A stretch of DNA of 64,000 bases, from the NCBI RefSeq assembly GCF_000019725.1, contig NC_010505.1, forward strand, positions 1,178,001-1,242,000. The letters run 5' to 3'. The DNA comes from Methylobacterium radiotolerans JCM 2831 (GTDB lineage Bacteria; Pseudomonadota; Alphaproteobacteria; Rhizobiales; Beijerinckiaceae). Of the stretch, positions 28,540 to 37,999 are shown in pieces; the first letter of the stretch is position 1; the number at the start of each line of letters is the position of its first letter. Below the pieces are notes generated by a model. The model was not told where the DNA came from, ran no database searches, and saw only the letters and a list, made by a program, of their open reading frames with translations. The translations under genes were made by a program, and so were the position numbers.

Positions 28540-29061
28540 TCATCGGTCGAGCCACGTCAGCAGCCCGGCCCCGGGGGCCAGCAGCACGAAGGCCCAGACC
28601 AGAGCGGAGGCGACGTTGGCCAGCTGGAACGGCAGCCGCGCCAGGCCGAGGATCCCGGCGAAGAGCGGGACCAGGGCGCGGGCCGGCCCGAAGAAGCGTC
28701 CCAGAGCCACCGCGGCGATGCCCCAGCGGCCGATGAAGGCCTCGGCCTTGGCCATGAGCTCGGGATAGCGCCGCAGCGGCCACTTGGTCTTCGCCCCCGG
28801 CCCGAACCAGCGCCCGGCCTCGTAGGAGATCCAGTCGCCGAGGGCGGCCCCCAGCGCCGCGGCGATCACCACCGGCCAGAACGGGATGTCGGCGCCGCCG
28901 ACGAGGGCCCCGATGCCGACCAGGATCACGGTCGCCGGGACGAACAGCGACAGGATCGCGATCGATTCGCAGAAGGCGAGGCCGCCGGCGATGAGGGGCG
29001 TCCAGGCCTTGTGCGCCTCCACGAAGGCGAGGGTCGAGGTGCGCAGGGCTTCGATGTCCAT
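28540..29061 (-). CDS. DedA-family (SNARE-associated) membrane protein
   Basis: The 173-residue membrane protein has the DedA signature: FCESIAILSLFVPATVILVGIGALVG, GAALGDWISYEAGRWFG and GRFFGPARALVPLFAGI. DedA/TVP38 proteins are linked to undecaprenyl-phosphate or lipid flipping and envelope homeostasis. I use the ATG at 29061; the in-frame extension to 29133 encodes Pro/Arg-rich sequence with no similarity. It is 16 nt upstream of the BtuF-like gene and probably co-transcribed with it. Confidence 0.88.
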   Translation of the reverse strand: MDIEALRTSTLAFVEAHKAWTPLIAGGLAFCESIAILSLFVPATVILVGIGALVGGADIPFWPVVIAAALGAALGDWISYEAGRWFGPGAKTKWPLRRYPELMAKAEAFIGRWGIAAVALGRFFGPARALVPLFAGILGLARLPFQLANVASALVWAFVLLAPGAGLLTWLDR

Positions 29062-29197
29062 GGGGCTCCGAACGGGGCTCAGGGGGCAGGGGGAGGGTCG
29101 GTCCCATCTGAGGCGCGCGGGGGAGGGCGGCAAGGGACAGGGGTGCGGCCGGCGCGGGAACCGGCTAACCGTAGCGGGACAACGAGCGAGTCCCGCG

Positions 29198-30046
29198 TTG
29201 AACGTCCTGTCGATCCAGTCCCACGTCGCCTACGGCCATGTCGGCAACGCCTCGGCGGTGTTCCCGATGCAGCGGCTCGGGGTCGAGGTCTGGCCGGTCC
29301 ACACGGTGCAGTTCTCCAACCACACCGGCTACGGGGCGTGGCGCGGCCCCGTCTTCGACGCGGCGATGATCCGCGAGGTGGTGCGCGGCATCGGCGAGCG
29401 CGGGGTCCTGGGCGGCTGCGACGCGGTCCTGTCGGGCTACATGGGCTCGGCCGAGATCGGCGCCGCGATCCTGGAGGCGGTGGACGCCGTGCGGGCGGCG
29501 AACCCGCGGGCACTCTACTGCTGCGACCCGGTGATCGGCGACGTTGAGGAGGGCGTCTACGTGCGGCCCGGCATCGAGGCGTTCCTGCGCGAGCGCGCGG
29601 TCCCGGCCGCCGACATCCTCACCCCCAACCAGTTCGAGCTCGGCCTGCTCACCGGCCTGCCGAGCGGCACCCTGGCGGAGGCCGGGGCCGCGATCGCGGC
29701 GCTCCGGGCGCGCGGGCCGCGGGTGGTCCTGGTCACCTCGGCGCTCTGCGCCGACACGCCGGCCGACAGCATCGACCTGCTCGCGGGCGCGGAGGGGCGG
29801 GTGTTCCGGGTCCGGACGCCGCGGCTCGCCATCGCGGTGAACGGGGCCGGCGACTGCATCGCGGCGCTGTTCCTGGTGCACTACGCCCGGACCGGCTCGG
29901 CCGAGGCGGCGCTCGGCGCGGCGGCCGCCTCGATCTACGGGCTGCTCAAGCGCACCGCCGAGGCGGGGTCGCGGGAGATCCTGACGGTGGCCGCGCAGGA
30001 GGAGTACGTGAACCCAAGCGCGCGGTTTCCGGTCGAGGCGGTCTGA
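29198..30046 (+). CDS. pdxY: Pyridoxal kinase PdxY
   Basis: The 282-residue ribokinase-superfamily protein phosphorylates pyridoxal in B6 salvage. It begins NVLSIQSHVAYGHVGNASAVFP, the strongly conserved PdxY N-terminus, and ends with the anion-hole and catalytic motif VNGAGDCIAALFL. The only start that gives the family N-terminus (MNVLSIQS) is a TTG at 29198; no ATG or GTG is available in frame there, and the ribosome-binding site is weak. Expression may therefore be low. It is divergent from the DedA gene. Confidence 0.92.
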   Translation: MNVLSIQSHVAYGHVGNASAVFPMQRLGVEVWPVHTVQFSNHTGYGAWRGPVFDAAMIREVVRGIGERGVLGGCDAVLSGYMGSAEIGAAILEAVDAVRAANPRALYCCDPVIGDVEEGVYVRPGIEAFLRERAVPAADILTPNQFELGLLTGLPSGTLAEAGAAIAALRARGPRVVLVTSALCADTPADSIDLLAGAEGRVFRVRTPRLAIAVNGAGDCIAALFLVHYARTGSAEAALGAAAASIYGLLKRTAEAGSREILTVAAQEEYVNPSARFPVEAV

Positions 30047-30103
30047 GGCGCCCCCGGCAAACCGCTCCGTCCAAGTCCGCAGAGAGCAGCAAGGATCGAC
30101 ACG

Positions 30104-30988
30104 ATGGCGCGCCGCTTCGTCACCCTCGACGTGTTCACCGAGCAGAGGCTCGCCGGAAATCCCCTCGCCGTGGTGCTCGACGCGGAGGGGCTCGACACCG
30201 CCGCCATGCAGGCCATCGCGCGGGAGTTCAACCTGTCGGAGACGGTCTTCGTCCTCCCGCCCCGGGAGGCCCGGCACCGGGCGTCGCTGCGCATCTTCAC
30301 CCCCGCCCGGGAGCTGCCCTTCGCCGGGCACCCGACGGTCGGCACCGCCGTGCTGCTGGCGCTGCAGGACCCGACCCGGGGCGACGCCCGGGCCTTCGGC
30401 CTGGAGGAGGGGATCGGGATCGTCCCCTGCGTGGTCGAGACCTTGGCGGACGGGACCGGCGGACGGGCCCGGTTCCGGCTCCCGGTCCTGCCGGAATACC
30501 TCGGGCCCGGCCCCGATCCCGCGGCGCTGGCGCCGCTGCTGGGCCTCAAGCCCGGCGACATCGGCACCGGCCGGCACGCACCGAGCCGCCACGGCGTGGG
30601 GCCGACCTTCACCTGCGTGCCGGTGGCGTCGGTGGCCGCCCTCGACGCCGCCCGGACGGCCCAGGCGCCCGATCCGGCCGACGGGCTCTACCTCTACACC
30701 CCGGATCCCGAGGGCACCGGCCAGAGCTGGCGCGTCCGCATGTTCGCGCCGAATGTCGGCGTGCCGGAAGACCCCGCCACCGGCTCGGCGGCCTCCGCCT
30801 TCGCGGGGGTGCTGATGCAGTTCGAGGCTTTGGGCGACGGCACCCACGACGTGGCGATCCGCCAGGGCGAGGCGATGGGACGGCCGAGCGACATCGCGCT
30901 CCAGCTCACCGTCGCGGCCGGCGCCCTGCAGGGCGTCGAGATCGGCGGCGCCGCCGTGATCCTGTCGGACGGCACCCTGCATGTCTGA
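30104..30988 (+). CDS. PhzF-family isomerase
   Basis: The 294-residue protein has the two-lobed PhzF/diaminopimelate-epimerase fold: VTLDVFTEQRLAGNPLAVVLDA, LPFAGHPTVGTAVLL and PEDPATGSAASAFAGVLM. It includes the catalytic Glu region FNLSETVFV. PhzF in phenazine makers isomerises DHHA; most homologues, like this one away from other phz genes, have no assigned substrate. Its end overlaps the NUDIX gene by 8 nt, so the two are coupled. Confidence 0.9.
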   Translation: MARRFVTLDVFTEQRLAGNPLAVVLDAEGLDTAAMQAIAREFNLSETVFVLPPREARHRASLRIFTPARELPFAGHPTVGTAVLLALQDPTRGDARAFGLEEGIGIVPCVVETLADGTGGRARFRLPVLPEYLGPGPDPAALAPLLGLKPGDIGTGRHAPSRHGVGPTFTCVPVASVAALDAARTAQAPDPADGLYLYTPDPEGTGQSWRVRMFAPNVGVPEDPATGSAASAFAGVLMQFEALGDGTHDVAIRQGEAMGRPSDIALQLTVAAGALQGVEIGGAAVILSDGTLHV

Positions 30989-31715
30989 CCGCTCTTCTGA
31001 CGGCTTCTCCGACGGCTTCCGGATCACCCGCGTCGCGGACGTGGCGGCGCGGTTCGTGGACCACGACTGGGCCTTCCCCCGCGCGCACGAAGCCGCCATC
31101 GCGGCCCACTGGCAGGCCCGGCTGCGCCGCAGCCCCGGCATGTTCGACGGGACCGTCCTGCTGTGCTGCGACCACGCGGTCGCCGACGGGGTCGCCCGCC
31201 TCGACCTGTTCGCGACGCGCTACGCGACCTTCACCTACTACCGGGAGGTGCCCCACGCCGAGGCCCGCATCGCCAACGCCTTCGCGGCGATCGTGCCCTG
31301 GACGGCGGACGGCGCCGTCCTGCTCGGCGAGATGGGCGCCCACACGGCCAATGCCGGCCAGCTCTACTTCCCCTGCGGCACCCCGGATCCGGACGACGTG
31401 CGCGGCGCGCAGGTCGATCTCACCGGCAGCGCCGCCCGGGAACTCGCCGAGGAGACCGGCCTCGCGCTGCCGGACGAGGCCGAAACGGATTGGGTGCTGC
31501 TGGAGGGGGAGGGCCAGCTCGCCTTCCTCCGGCCGGTGCGCTTCCCCGAGCCGGCCGCGCGGCTCGTGGCCCGGATCGCCGACCATCTCGGCGCCGAGGC
31601 CGAGCCGGAACTCGCCCGGATGCACGTGGTGCGCGGCCGCGACGACATCGACGCCGCGCGGATGCCGGGCTTCGTGCGGGCCTACCTGGCGGACGCGTTC
31701 CCACCCGCCCGCTGA
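30981..31715 (+). CDS. NUDIX-fold hydrolase
   Basis: The 244-residue protein has a C-terminal NUDIX core. The signature is partial: RELAEETGLALPDE supplies the REL.EE.G half, while the usual upstream glycine is embedded in DVRGAQVDLTGSA. The N-terminal 100 residues (FVDHDWAFPRAHEAAIAAHW and RLDLFATRYATFTYYREV) are not a standard NUDIX domain. The substrate is unknown. The start overlaps the phzF-like gene by 8 nt. Confidence 0.8.
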   Translation: MSDRSSDGFSDGFRITRVADVAARFVDHDWAFPRAHEAAIAAHWQARLRRSPGMFDGTVLLCCDHAVADGVARLDLFATRYATFTYYREVPHAEARIANAFAAIVPWTADGAVLLGEMGAHTANAGQLYFPCGTPDPDDVRGAQVDLTGSAARELAEETGLALPDEAETDWVLLEGEGQLAFLRPVRFPEPAARLVARIADHLGAEAEPELARMHVVRGRDDIDAARMPGFVRAYLADAFPPAR

Positions 31716-31812
31716 CCGGCGCGGCGCTCGGGGAAAGACATTCGTCTCCCCGCGCGGGTCGATCGGATGTCATCTCGCGCATCGACCGCGGACAATACAG
31801 ATTTTCTTTTCG

Positions 31813-31840
31813 TTGACCGTCCTGGCGGCAAGCATAAAAT
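31813..31840 (+). promoter_or_regulatory. Sigma-70-type promoter of the binding-protein gene
   Basis: TTGACC (31813-31818) and TAAAAT (31835-31840) are separated by 16 nt in a locally AT-rich stretch, 55 nt upstream of the start at 31896. The fit to the housekeeping consensus is the best seen in this part of the window. Confidence 0.6.
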
Positions 31841-31895
31841 CGGCCCTCCACAGAACAGTCCCGCACAACGCGGGCAGCGGATCGCGGCAGGCCTC

Positions 31896-32894
31896 ATGCT
31901 CATCGGATCTCACGCGCGTCCCGGCGGCCGCCGGCTCGCCGGGGCGCTGCTCGCCGCCGCACTGTCGCTGGCCACGACGATGCTGGCCATGACGACGCTG
32001 GCCGCGGTGACCGCCCGCGCGGAGGAGGTCGTCCTGCGGGTCGGCGACCAGAAGGGCGGGAACCGGTCGCTCCTCGAGATCGCCGGCGACGCGAAGGATC
32101 TGCCCTACCGGATCGCGTGGTCGGAATTCCCCGCCGCCGCGCCGATCCTGGAGGCGCTCAACGCCGGCGCCCTCGATGTCGGCTACACCGGCGACCTCTC
32201 CTTCCTCACCGCCGTCGCGGCCGGGGCGCCGATCAAGGCGATCGGCGGCACCAAGTCGGATCCGCGGACGCAGGCTATCCTGGTCCGCGCGGATTCGCCG
32301 ATCCGCTCGGCCGCCGACCTGAAGGGAAAGCGACTCGCCGGCACCCGCGGCGGCTGGGGCCAGTTCCTGATCAGCGCGACGCTGGAGAAGGCCGGGATCG
32401 CGCCGTCCGAGGCCACGTTCGCGCCGCTCAACCCGGTCGACGCCAAGGTCGCGCTCATGGCCGGCTCGGTGGATGCCTGGGCGGTCTGGGAGCCCTACGT
32501 CGCGTTCGCGATGCTCAAGGACAGGGCCCGGCCGATCGCGGACGGCGCGGGCCTCACGCCGACCATCACCTTCGTCGTCGCCACGGACAGCGCCATCGCC
32601 ACCAAGCGGGCGGCGCTGCAGGACTTCCTGAGCCGACTGAGCCGGGCGCGGCTCTGGTCGCTGGACCATCTCGACGCCTACGCCCGGAACACGGCCGTGC
32701 TGACCAAGCTGCCGGAGGACGTCCTGCGCGCGGCCTACACGGCGCAGCGGACGCGCCCGATCGCGCTCGACGACGGTGTCGTGAAGGAAGTCCAGGACGC
32801 CTCGGACCGGGCGACGCGGTACGGCATCTTGTCGAAGACGCTCGACGTCGGCCGGGCCGTGGACCGGAGCTTCACGGAAGCGGCCTCGAACTGA
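31896..32894 (+). CDS. ABC-type sulfonate/taurine-like substrate-binding protein
   Basis: The 332-residue protein has a signal peptide (RRLAGALLAAALSLATTMLAMTTLAAVTARA) and an SsuA/TauA-type type II periplasmic-binding fold: VLRVGDQKGGNRSLLEIAGDAKDLPYRI, GALDVGYTGDLSFLTAVAAG, LKGKRLAGTRGGWGQFL and GSVDAWAVWEPYVA. These proteins bind alkanesulfonates or related anions for an SsuBC-type importer. No permease or ATPase follows; the next gene is glgX. The ATG at 31896 places the signal peptide correctly; the frame is open further left through the promoter. Confidence 0.85.
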   Translation: MLIGSHARPGGRRLAGALLAAALSLATTMLAMTTLAAVTARAEEVVLRVGDQKGGNRSLLEIAGDAKDLPYRIAWSEFPAAAPILEALNAGALDVGYTGDLSFLTAVAAGAPIKAIGGTKSDPRTQAILVRADSPIRSAADLKGKRLAGTRGGWGQFLISATLEKAGIAPSEATFAPLNPVDAKVALMAGSVDAWAVWEPYVAFAMLKDRARPIADGAGLTPTITFVVATDSAIATKRAALQDFLSRLSRARLWSLDHLDAYARNTAVLTKLPEDVLRAAYTAQRTRPIALDDGVVKEVQDASDRATRYGILSKTLDVGRAVDRSFTEAASN

Positions 32895-33018
32895 GTGGGG
32901 CGCGGTCGTCACGCTCCGCGATTTTTGCGGCACTGCGGGAGCTTCGCTGTTTCCGGCACGTTCACCAGGGGCTCCCCGCAGCGGCACGTGGCCGGGCGGG
33001 TCGCGTTCCGGAGTGTCC

Positions 33019-35289
<2,271 letters not shown>

Positions 35290-35430
35290 GGAACGCGGTC
35301 GGGCGGTTTTCGCGCCGCCTGGCCGTCAGCGCCTTGCGCCGGACGGCGCACCCGGCTAACAGCACGGCACCGCGCGGCCCTGGCCGCGCCCGGCGCGCCG
35401 CTTGCGCGCCCGGGTGCCCGGTTCGCGGAC

Positions 35431-35520
35431 GGAGGGGTGGCCGAGTGGTTGAAGGCGCACGCCTGGAAAGTGTGTATACCGGAAACGGTATCGCGGGTTC
35501 GAATCCCGCTCCCTCCGCCA
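35431..35520 (+). tRNA. tRNA-Ser(GGA)
   Basis: The 90-nt class II tRNA folds completely. The acceptor stem is GGAGGGG with TCCCTCC, and the 3' CCA is encoded. The D-arm GGCCGAGTGGTTGAAGGC is followed by the anticodon stem CACGC/GTGTG with loop CTGGAAA (anticodon GGA). A long variable arm (ACCG GAAA CGGT) and T-arm GCGGG TTCGAAT CCCGC complete it. A copy of its 3' end at 53953-53975 marks it as an island integration site. Confidence 0.95.
35498..35520 (+). repeat. Left attachment-site half (3' end of tRNA-Ser)
   Basis: The last 23 nt of the tRNA, from TTCGAAT through CCA, are matched 21/23 by 53953-53975 in direct orientation. This is the usual location of tyrosine-recombinase crossover sites in tRNA genes. 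Confidence 0.7.
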
Positions 35521-35942
35521 GCCATTGTCGAGTCAGATAGATTTTTTGAGCCGCTAGGGGGCTTACCCCACCATTCACCCTGCCAGCGAGCGGTGGGACG
35601 GGCCAGCGGAGCCCTCCCGATACGTGGACGGACAAGCTAAGCGGACATAGCCGTGCAGGCATGGCGCTCGATCCGAAAGCCACGCCCGGGGAGCAGCCCG
35701 GGCGCGCTGAAGCGCGAGGTCGACGCCAACCTGACGCTTGAGGCGCAGATCGACGCCGCGATGGCCCGCTTCACGCTAGACGGATCGTCGAGGCCGGCGG
35801 GCGAGGGGAGCCCAGGCCTATTGCTGACCGTCGCATCCTTTCGGCAGGCGCTCCGGATCGCCCTCGTCATGACGCACACTTTGCCGACCGCCGGAGGCTC
35901 GTGAGCGTATCATGATCCGACCAAGGGCGGACGGCGTAAGCC
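35521..35942. other. Non-coding or degraded DNA at the island's left end
   Basis: There is no convincing gene here. An 83-codon frame at 35653-35904 (starting MQAWRSIRKPRPGSSPG) has a GTG start, no clear ribosome-binding site and no recognisable domain; I treat it as chance or a relic. Confidence 0.4.
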
Positions 35943-36203
35943 TTGATCGGCGCCCACCCAGTCCTCGCCCCGCCTCAGCGCGAGAGCGGGGGCAGTTCCG
36001 GTCGTCATTGGGGCGAGGCGTCGTTCGCGCCTGCCCGCAATGGGACCTATGCGCTTCCGACTGCCATCGCGCCGGATGAGCACTGGGCACCGGCTTACAT
36101 GCTCGACGGTGCCTACGCTGTGCGAGCGCAGGAAACGGCGCGTCAGCAGTTCGCGAAGGCCGGGTTTCGTCTAATCAGACTCCTCAATCAGGCATTGCGT
36201 TGA
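35943..36203 (+). pseudogene. C-terminal remnant of an S1/P1-type nuclease
   Basis: The 86-codon frame reads HWGEASFAPARNGTYALP...LDGAYAVRAQETARQQFAKAGFRLIRLLNQAL. This matches the C-terminal helices of S1/P1 zinc-dependent nucleases (W..ES..LA...Y, then a Y-V-R-A...Q..AG.RLA..LN.AL pattern). The N-terminal two thirds, with the zinc-ligand Trp/His residues, is missing. It starts at a TTG and lies close to the tRNA, so it looks like a fragment left by integration or deletion. Confidence 0.55.
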
Positions 36204-36480
36204 CGAGGGCCGATGACGGAAAGATTTGACCAGTTGCCCGCTTTCGACTTGATCTGGCCACTCAGCAGCCTGTGACAAGAGCCCATAAGTGGATGCTGCG
36301 AGCTGCGCAGGCCATTCGCGGAAAGCCGGTTTCGGAACGCGGTGTCCCGGACGTCCTGGCCGGTGTGGGCCCTGGCCGGGCAGGCAGCCGGCACGGTAGC
36401 CACCCCCGCGACTGACAACCTGAGCGGCGCAGGCCGACCTGACCGCAGGGCGACCAATCCTACCAACCGCCCGAACGGTT

Positions 36481-36501
36481 CGGCCATTTCTGGCCAAACG
36501 C
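36481..36501. promoter_or_regulatory. Upstream palindromic site 1 (GGCCATTTCTGGCC)
   Basis: CGGCCATTTCTGGCCAAACGC matches the sites at 36608 and 36629 closely. It lies 280 nt upstream of the -24/-12 promoter, a workable distance for an enhancer-binding activator. It sits in 36204-36877, a stretch without any gene. Confidence 0.5.
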
Positions 36502-36607
36502 CCGGTTCGTATGTTCTCAACAGCTTAGCCCTTTCATGGATCTAGACCAATTCGAACTGCATCGAATTTCGCTGCCACCGCAGTAACTTACCCCACTTAA
36601 AAATTTC

Positions 36608-36645
36608 GGCCAGTTCTGGCCAAGCGCTCGGCCAGTTTTTGCCAA
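36608..36645. promoter_or_regulatory. Tandem palindromic sites 2 and 3, likely activator-binding sites
   Basis: CGGCCAGTTCTGGCC (36608-36622) and CGGCCAGTTTTTGCC (36629-36643) are spaced exactly 21 nt start to start, two helical turns, so they face the same side of the DNA. Site 2 is a palindrome (GGCCAG-TT-CTGGCC). They lie about 120-150 nt upstream of the sigma-54 promoter of hcp, the normal place for bacterial enhancer-binding protein sites. Confidence 0.55.
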
Positions 36646-36759
36646 CACTCTCAACCGGTGATTGCCGCATCCGAGCACCCGGTTATCAGGTTAAACCGAT
36701 TCTTCTGACAAATCAGGCACTTGTTTCGCAAAGAAAAAATAACGTCACCTCGGCAAATC

Positions 36760-36777
36760 TTGGCACGAGCTCTGCCA
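36760..36777 (+). promoter_or_regulatory. Sigma-54 (-24/-12) promoter of hcp
   Basis: TTGGCACGAGCTCTGCC has the invariant GG (36762-36763) and GC (36774-36775) with exactly 10 nt between them, and TGGCACGA matches the -24 consensus fully. The -12 box CTGC differs from TTGC at one base. A transcript would start near 36787, about 90 nt before the hcp ATG. Confidence 0.7.
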
Positions 36778-36877
36778 TGCGCTTCCCATGAGGCCAGAAC
36801 AAGGCGCAGATCATCGGACCTAGTCCGTCCGAACCTGCAGATCGACCAGCACCAGCCTCGGATCATCGGGAAAGACC

Positions 36878-37393
36878 ATGCCGACACCCGCCTATATCTC
36901 GATTGAGGGCTCGACCCAGGGCAACATCACCCAGGGCGCCTTCACCGAAGCCTCCGTGGGCAACATCTGGCAGGAAGGCCACGAGAACGAGATCCTCGTC
37001 CAGGCCATCGACCACCGCGTCACCATCCCGCGCGACCCCCAGTCCGGCCAGCCCTCGGGTCAGCGCGTCCACCTGCCGTTCAAGTTCACCGCGCCGCTGA
37101 ACAAGGCGACCCCGCTGCTCTACAACGCGCTCACCTCGGGCGAGATGCTGACCAAGGTCGAGGTCAAGTGGTTCCGCACCAGCTCGGCCGGCAAGCAGGA
37201 GCACTTCTTCACCACCCGCCTGGTCGACGCGACCATCATCGACATCGACGCCCAGCTGCCGCACTGCCAGGACGCGCGCAACGCCGACTTCACCCAGCTG
37301 ATCGCCGTGTCGCTGTCCTACCGCCGGATCGAGTGGGAGCACACCGTCGCCAGCACGTCGGGCGCCGACGACTGGCGCAAGCCCAAGGCCTGA
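36878..37393 (+). CDS. hcp: Type VI secretion tube protein Hcp
   Basis: The 171-residue protein is a full-length Hcp: AYISIEGSTQGNITQGAF at the N-terminus, the central KFTAPLNKATPLLYNALTSGEMLTKVEVKWF, and C-terminal LSYRRIEWEHTVASTSGADDW. Hcp hexamers stack into the inner tube of the T6SS and can carry effectors. It is the first gene after the sigma-54 promoter. No sheath, baseplate or ClpV genes are in the window, so it must use an apparatus encoded elsewhere. Confidence 0.95.
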   Translation: MPTPAYISIEGSTQGNITQGAFTEASVGNIWQEGHENEILVQAIDHRVTIPRDPQSGQPSGQRVHLPFKFTAPLNKATPLLYNALTSGEMLTKVEVKWFRTSSAGKQEHFFTTRLVDATIIDIDAQLPHCQDARNADFTQLIAVSLSYRRIEWEHTVASTSGADDWRKPKA

Positions 37394-37589
37394 GCCGGAC
37401 AGCCTGAGCCGGACGGCCTGAGCGGCGGGGGCGAGCCGATGCGCGCCTCGGGCGGCCCACGCGCCGGACGGCCCGGACAGCTCCGCCTGGTCCAGCCTCG
37501 CGTCCCGCGCGACGAAGCGCGCGCGGACGCGGGGGGCCCAGGACGAGCCGGCCGCGGCCGATCCCCCGCCGCGGCCGATCCCGGCCCGG

Positions 37590-37952
37590 ATGGTCCGGCC
37601 CCCCGCCCGGCTGCCGGGGCGGTGGCCGGGCTGGCGCGACCACGCCCGCGACCTCGCGCTGGTGCCGACCGCCGCGGTCACCGCCCGGGCGATCCAAGTG
37701 TTCTCCGCCGACCCGACCGGGTTGATCCTCGACCTGCCCGGTCACCCGGCCCTGGCGTTCTGCGCCGTGCCGGACGGCCGGGACGGGATGCCGATCCTCC
37801 TGGGCCTGCTCACGCTCGGCCCGGGGCTCGGCCTGATCGGCCCGGTCGGCCTCAATCGCCCGCACTCCTGGCTCGGCCCGATCCTGGGCGCGGGGCTCGC
37901 CGCCTTCTGGCTGCAGCGCTTCGTCCTCCACGTCCCCGGCTGCACCCCCTGA
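37590..37952 (+). CDS. Hypothetical protein between hcp and vgrG
   Basis: The 120-residue frame has a hydrophobic, Gly/Pro/Leu-rich C-terminal two thirds (VPDGRDGMPILLGLLTLGPGLGLIGPVGLN and GPILGAGLAAFWLQRFVLHV), suggesting one or two membrane segments. Its position between hcp and vgrG fits a T6SS accessory protein, but I recognise no family. The ATG at 37590 has no clear ribosome-binding site. GC-rich DNA here is open in several frames, so the gene may not be real. Confidence 0.4.
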   Translation: MVRPPARLPGRWPGWRDHARDLALVPTAAVTARAIQVFSADPTGLILDLPGHPALAFCAVPDGRDGMPILLGLLTLGPGLGLIGPVGLNRPHSWLGPILGAGLAAFWLQRFVLHVPGCTP

Positions 37953-37999
37953 ACCAGCCCCCGCCGGCCGGGACCGCCACCGCCTTCGAGAGATCCCCG

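Noticed and set aside
36171..36520. Leftward frames of about 110 codons upstream of hcp
   Set aside because: They overlap the S1/P1 remnant and the palindromic regulatory sites, differ in every frame, and show no domain.
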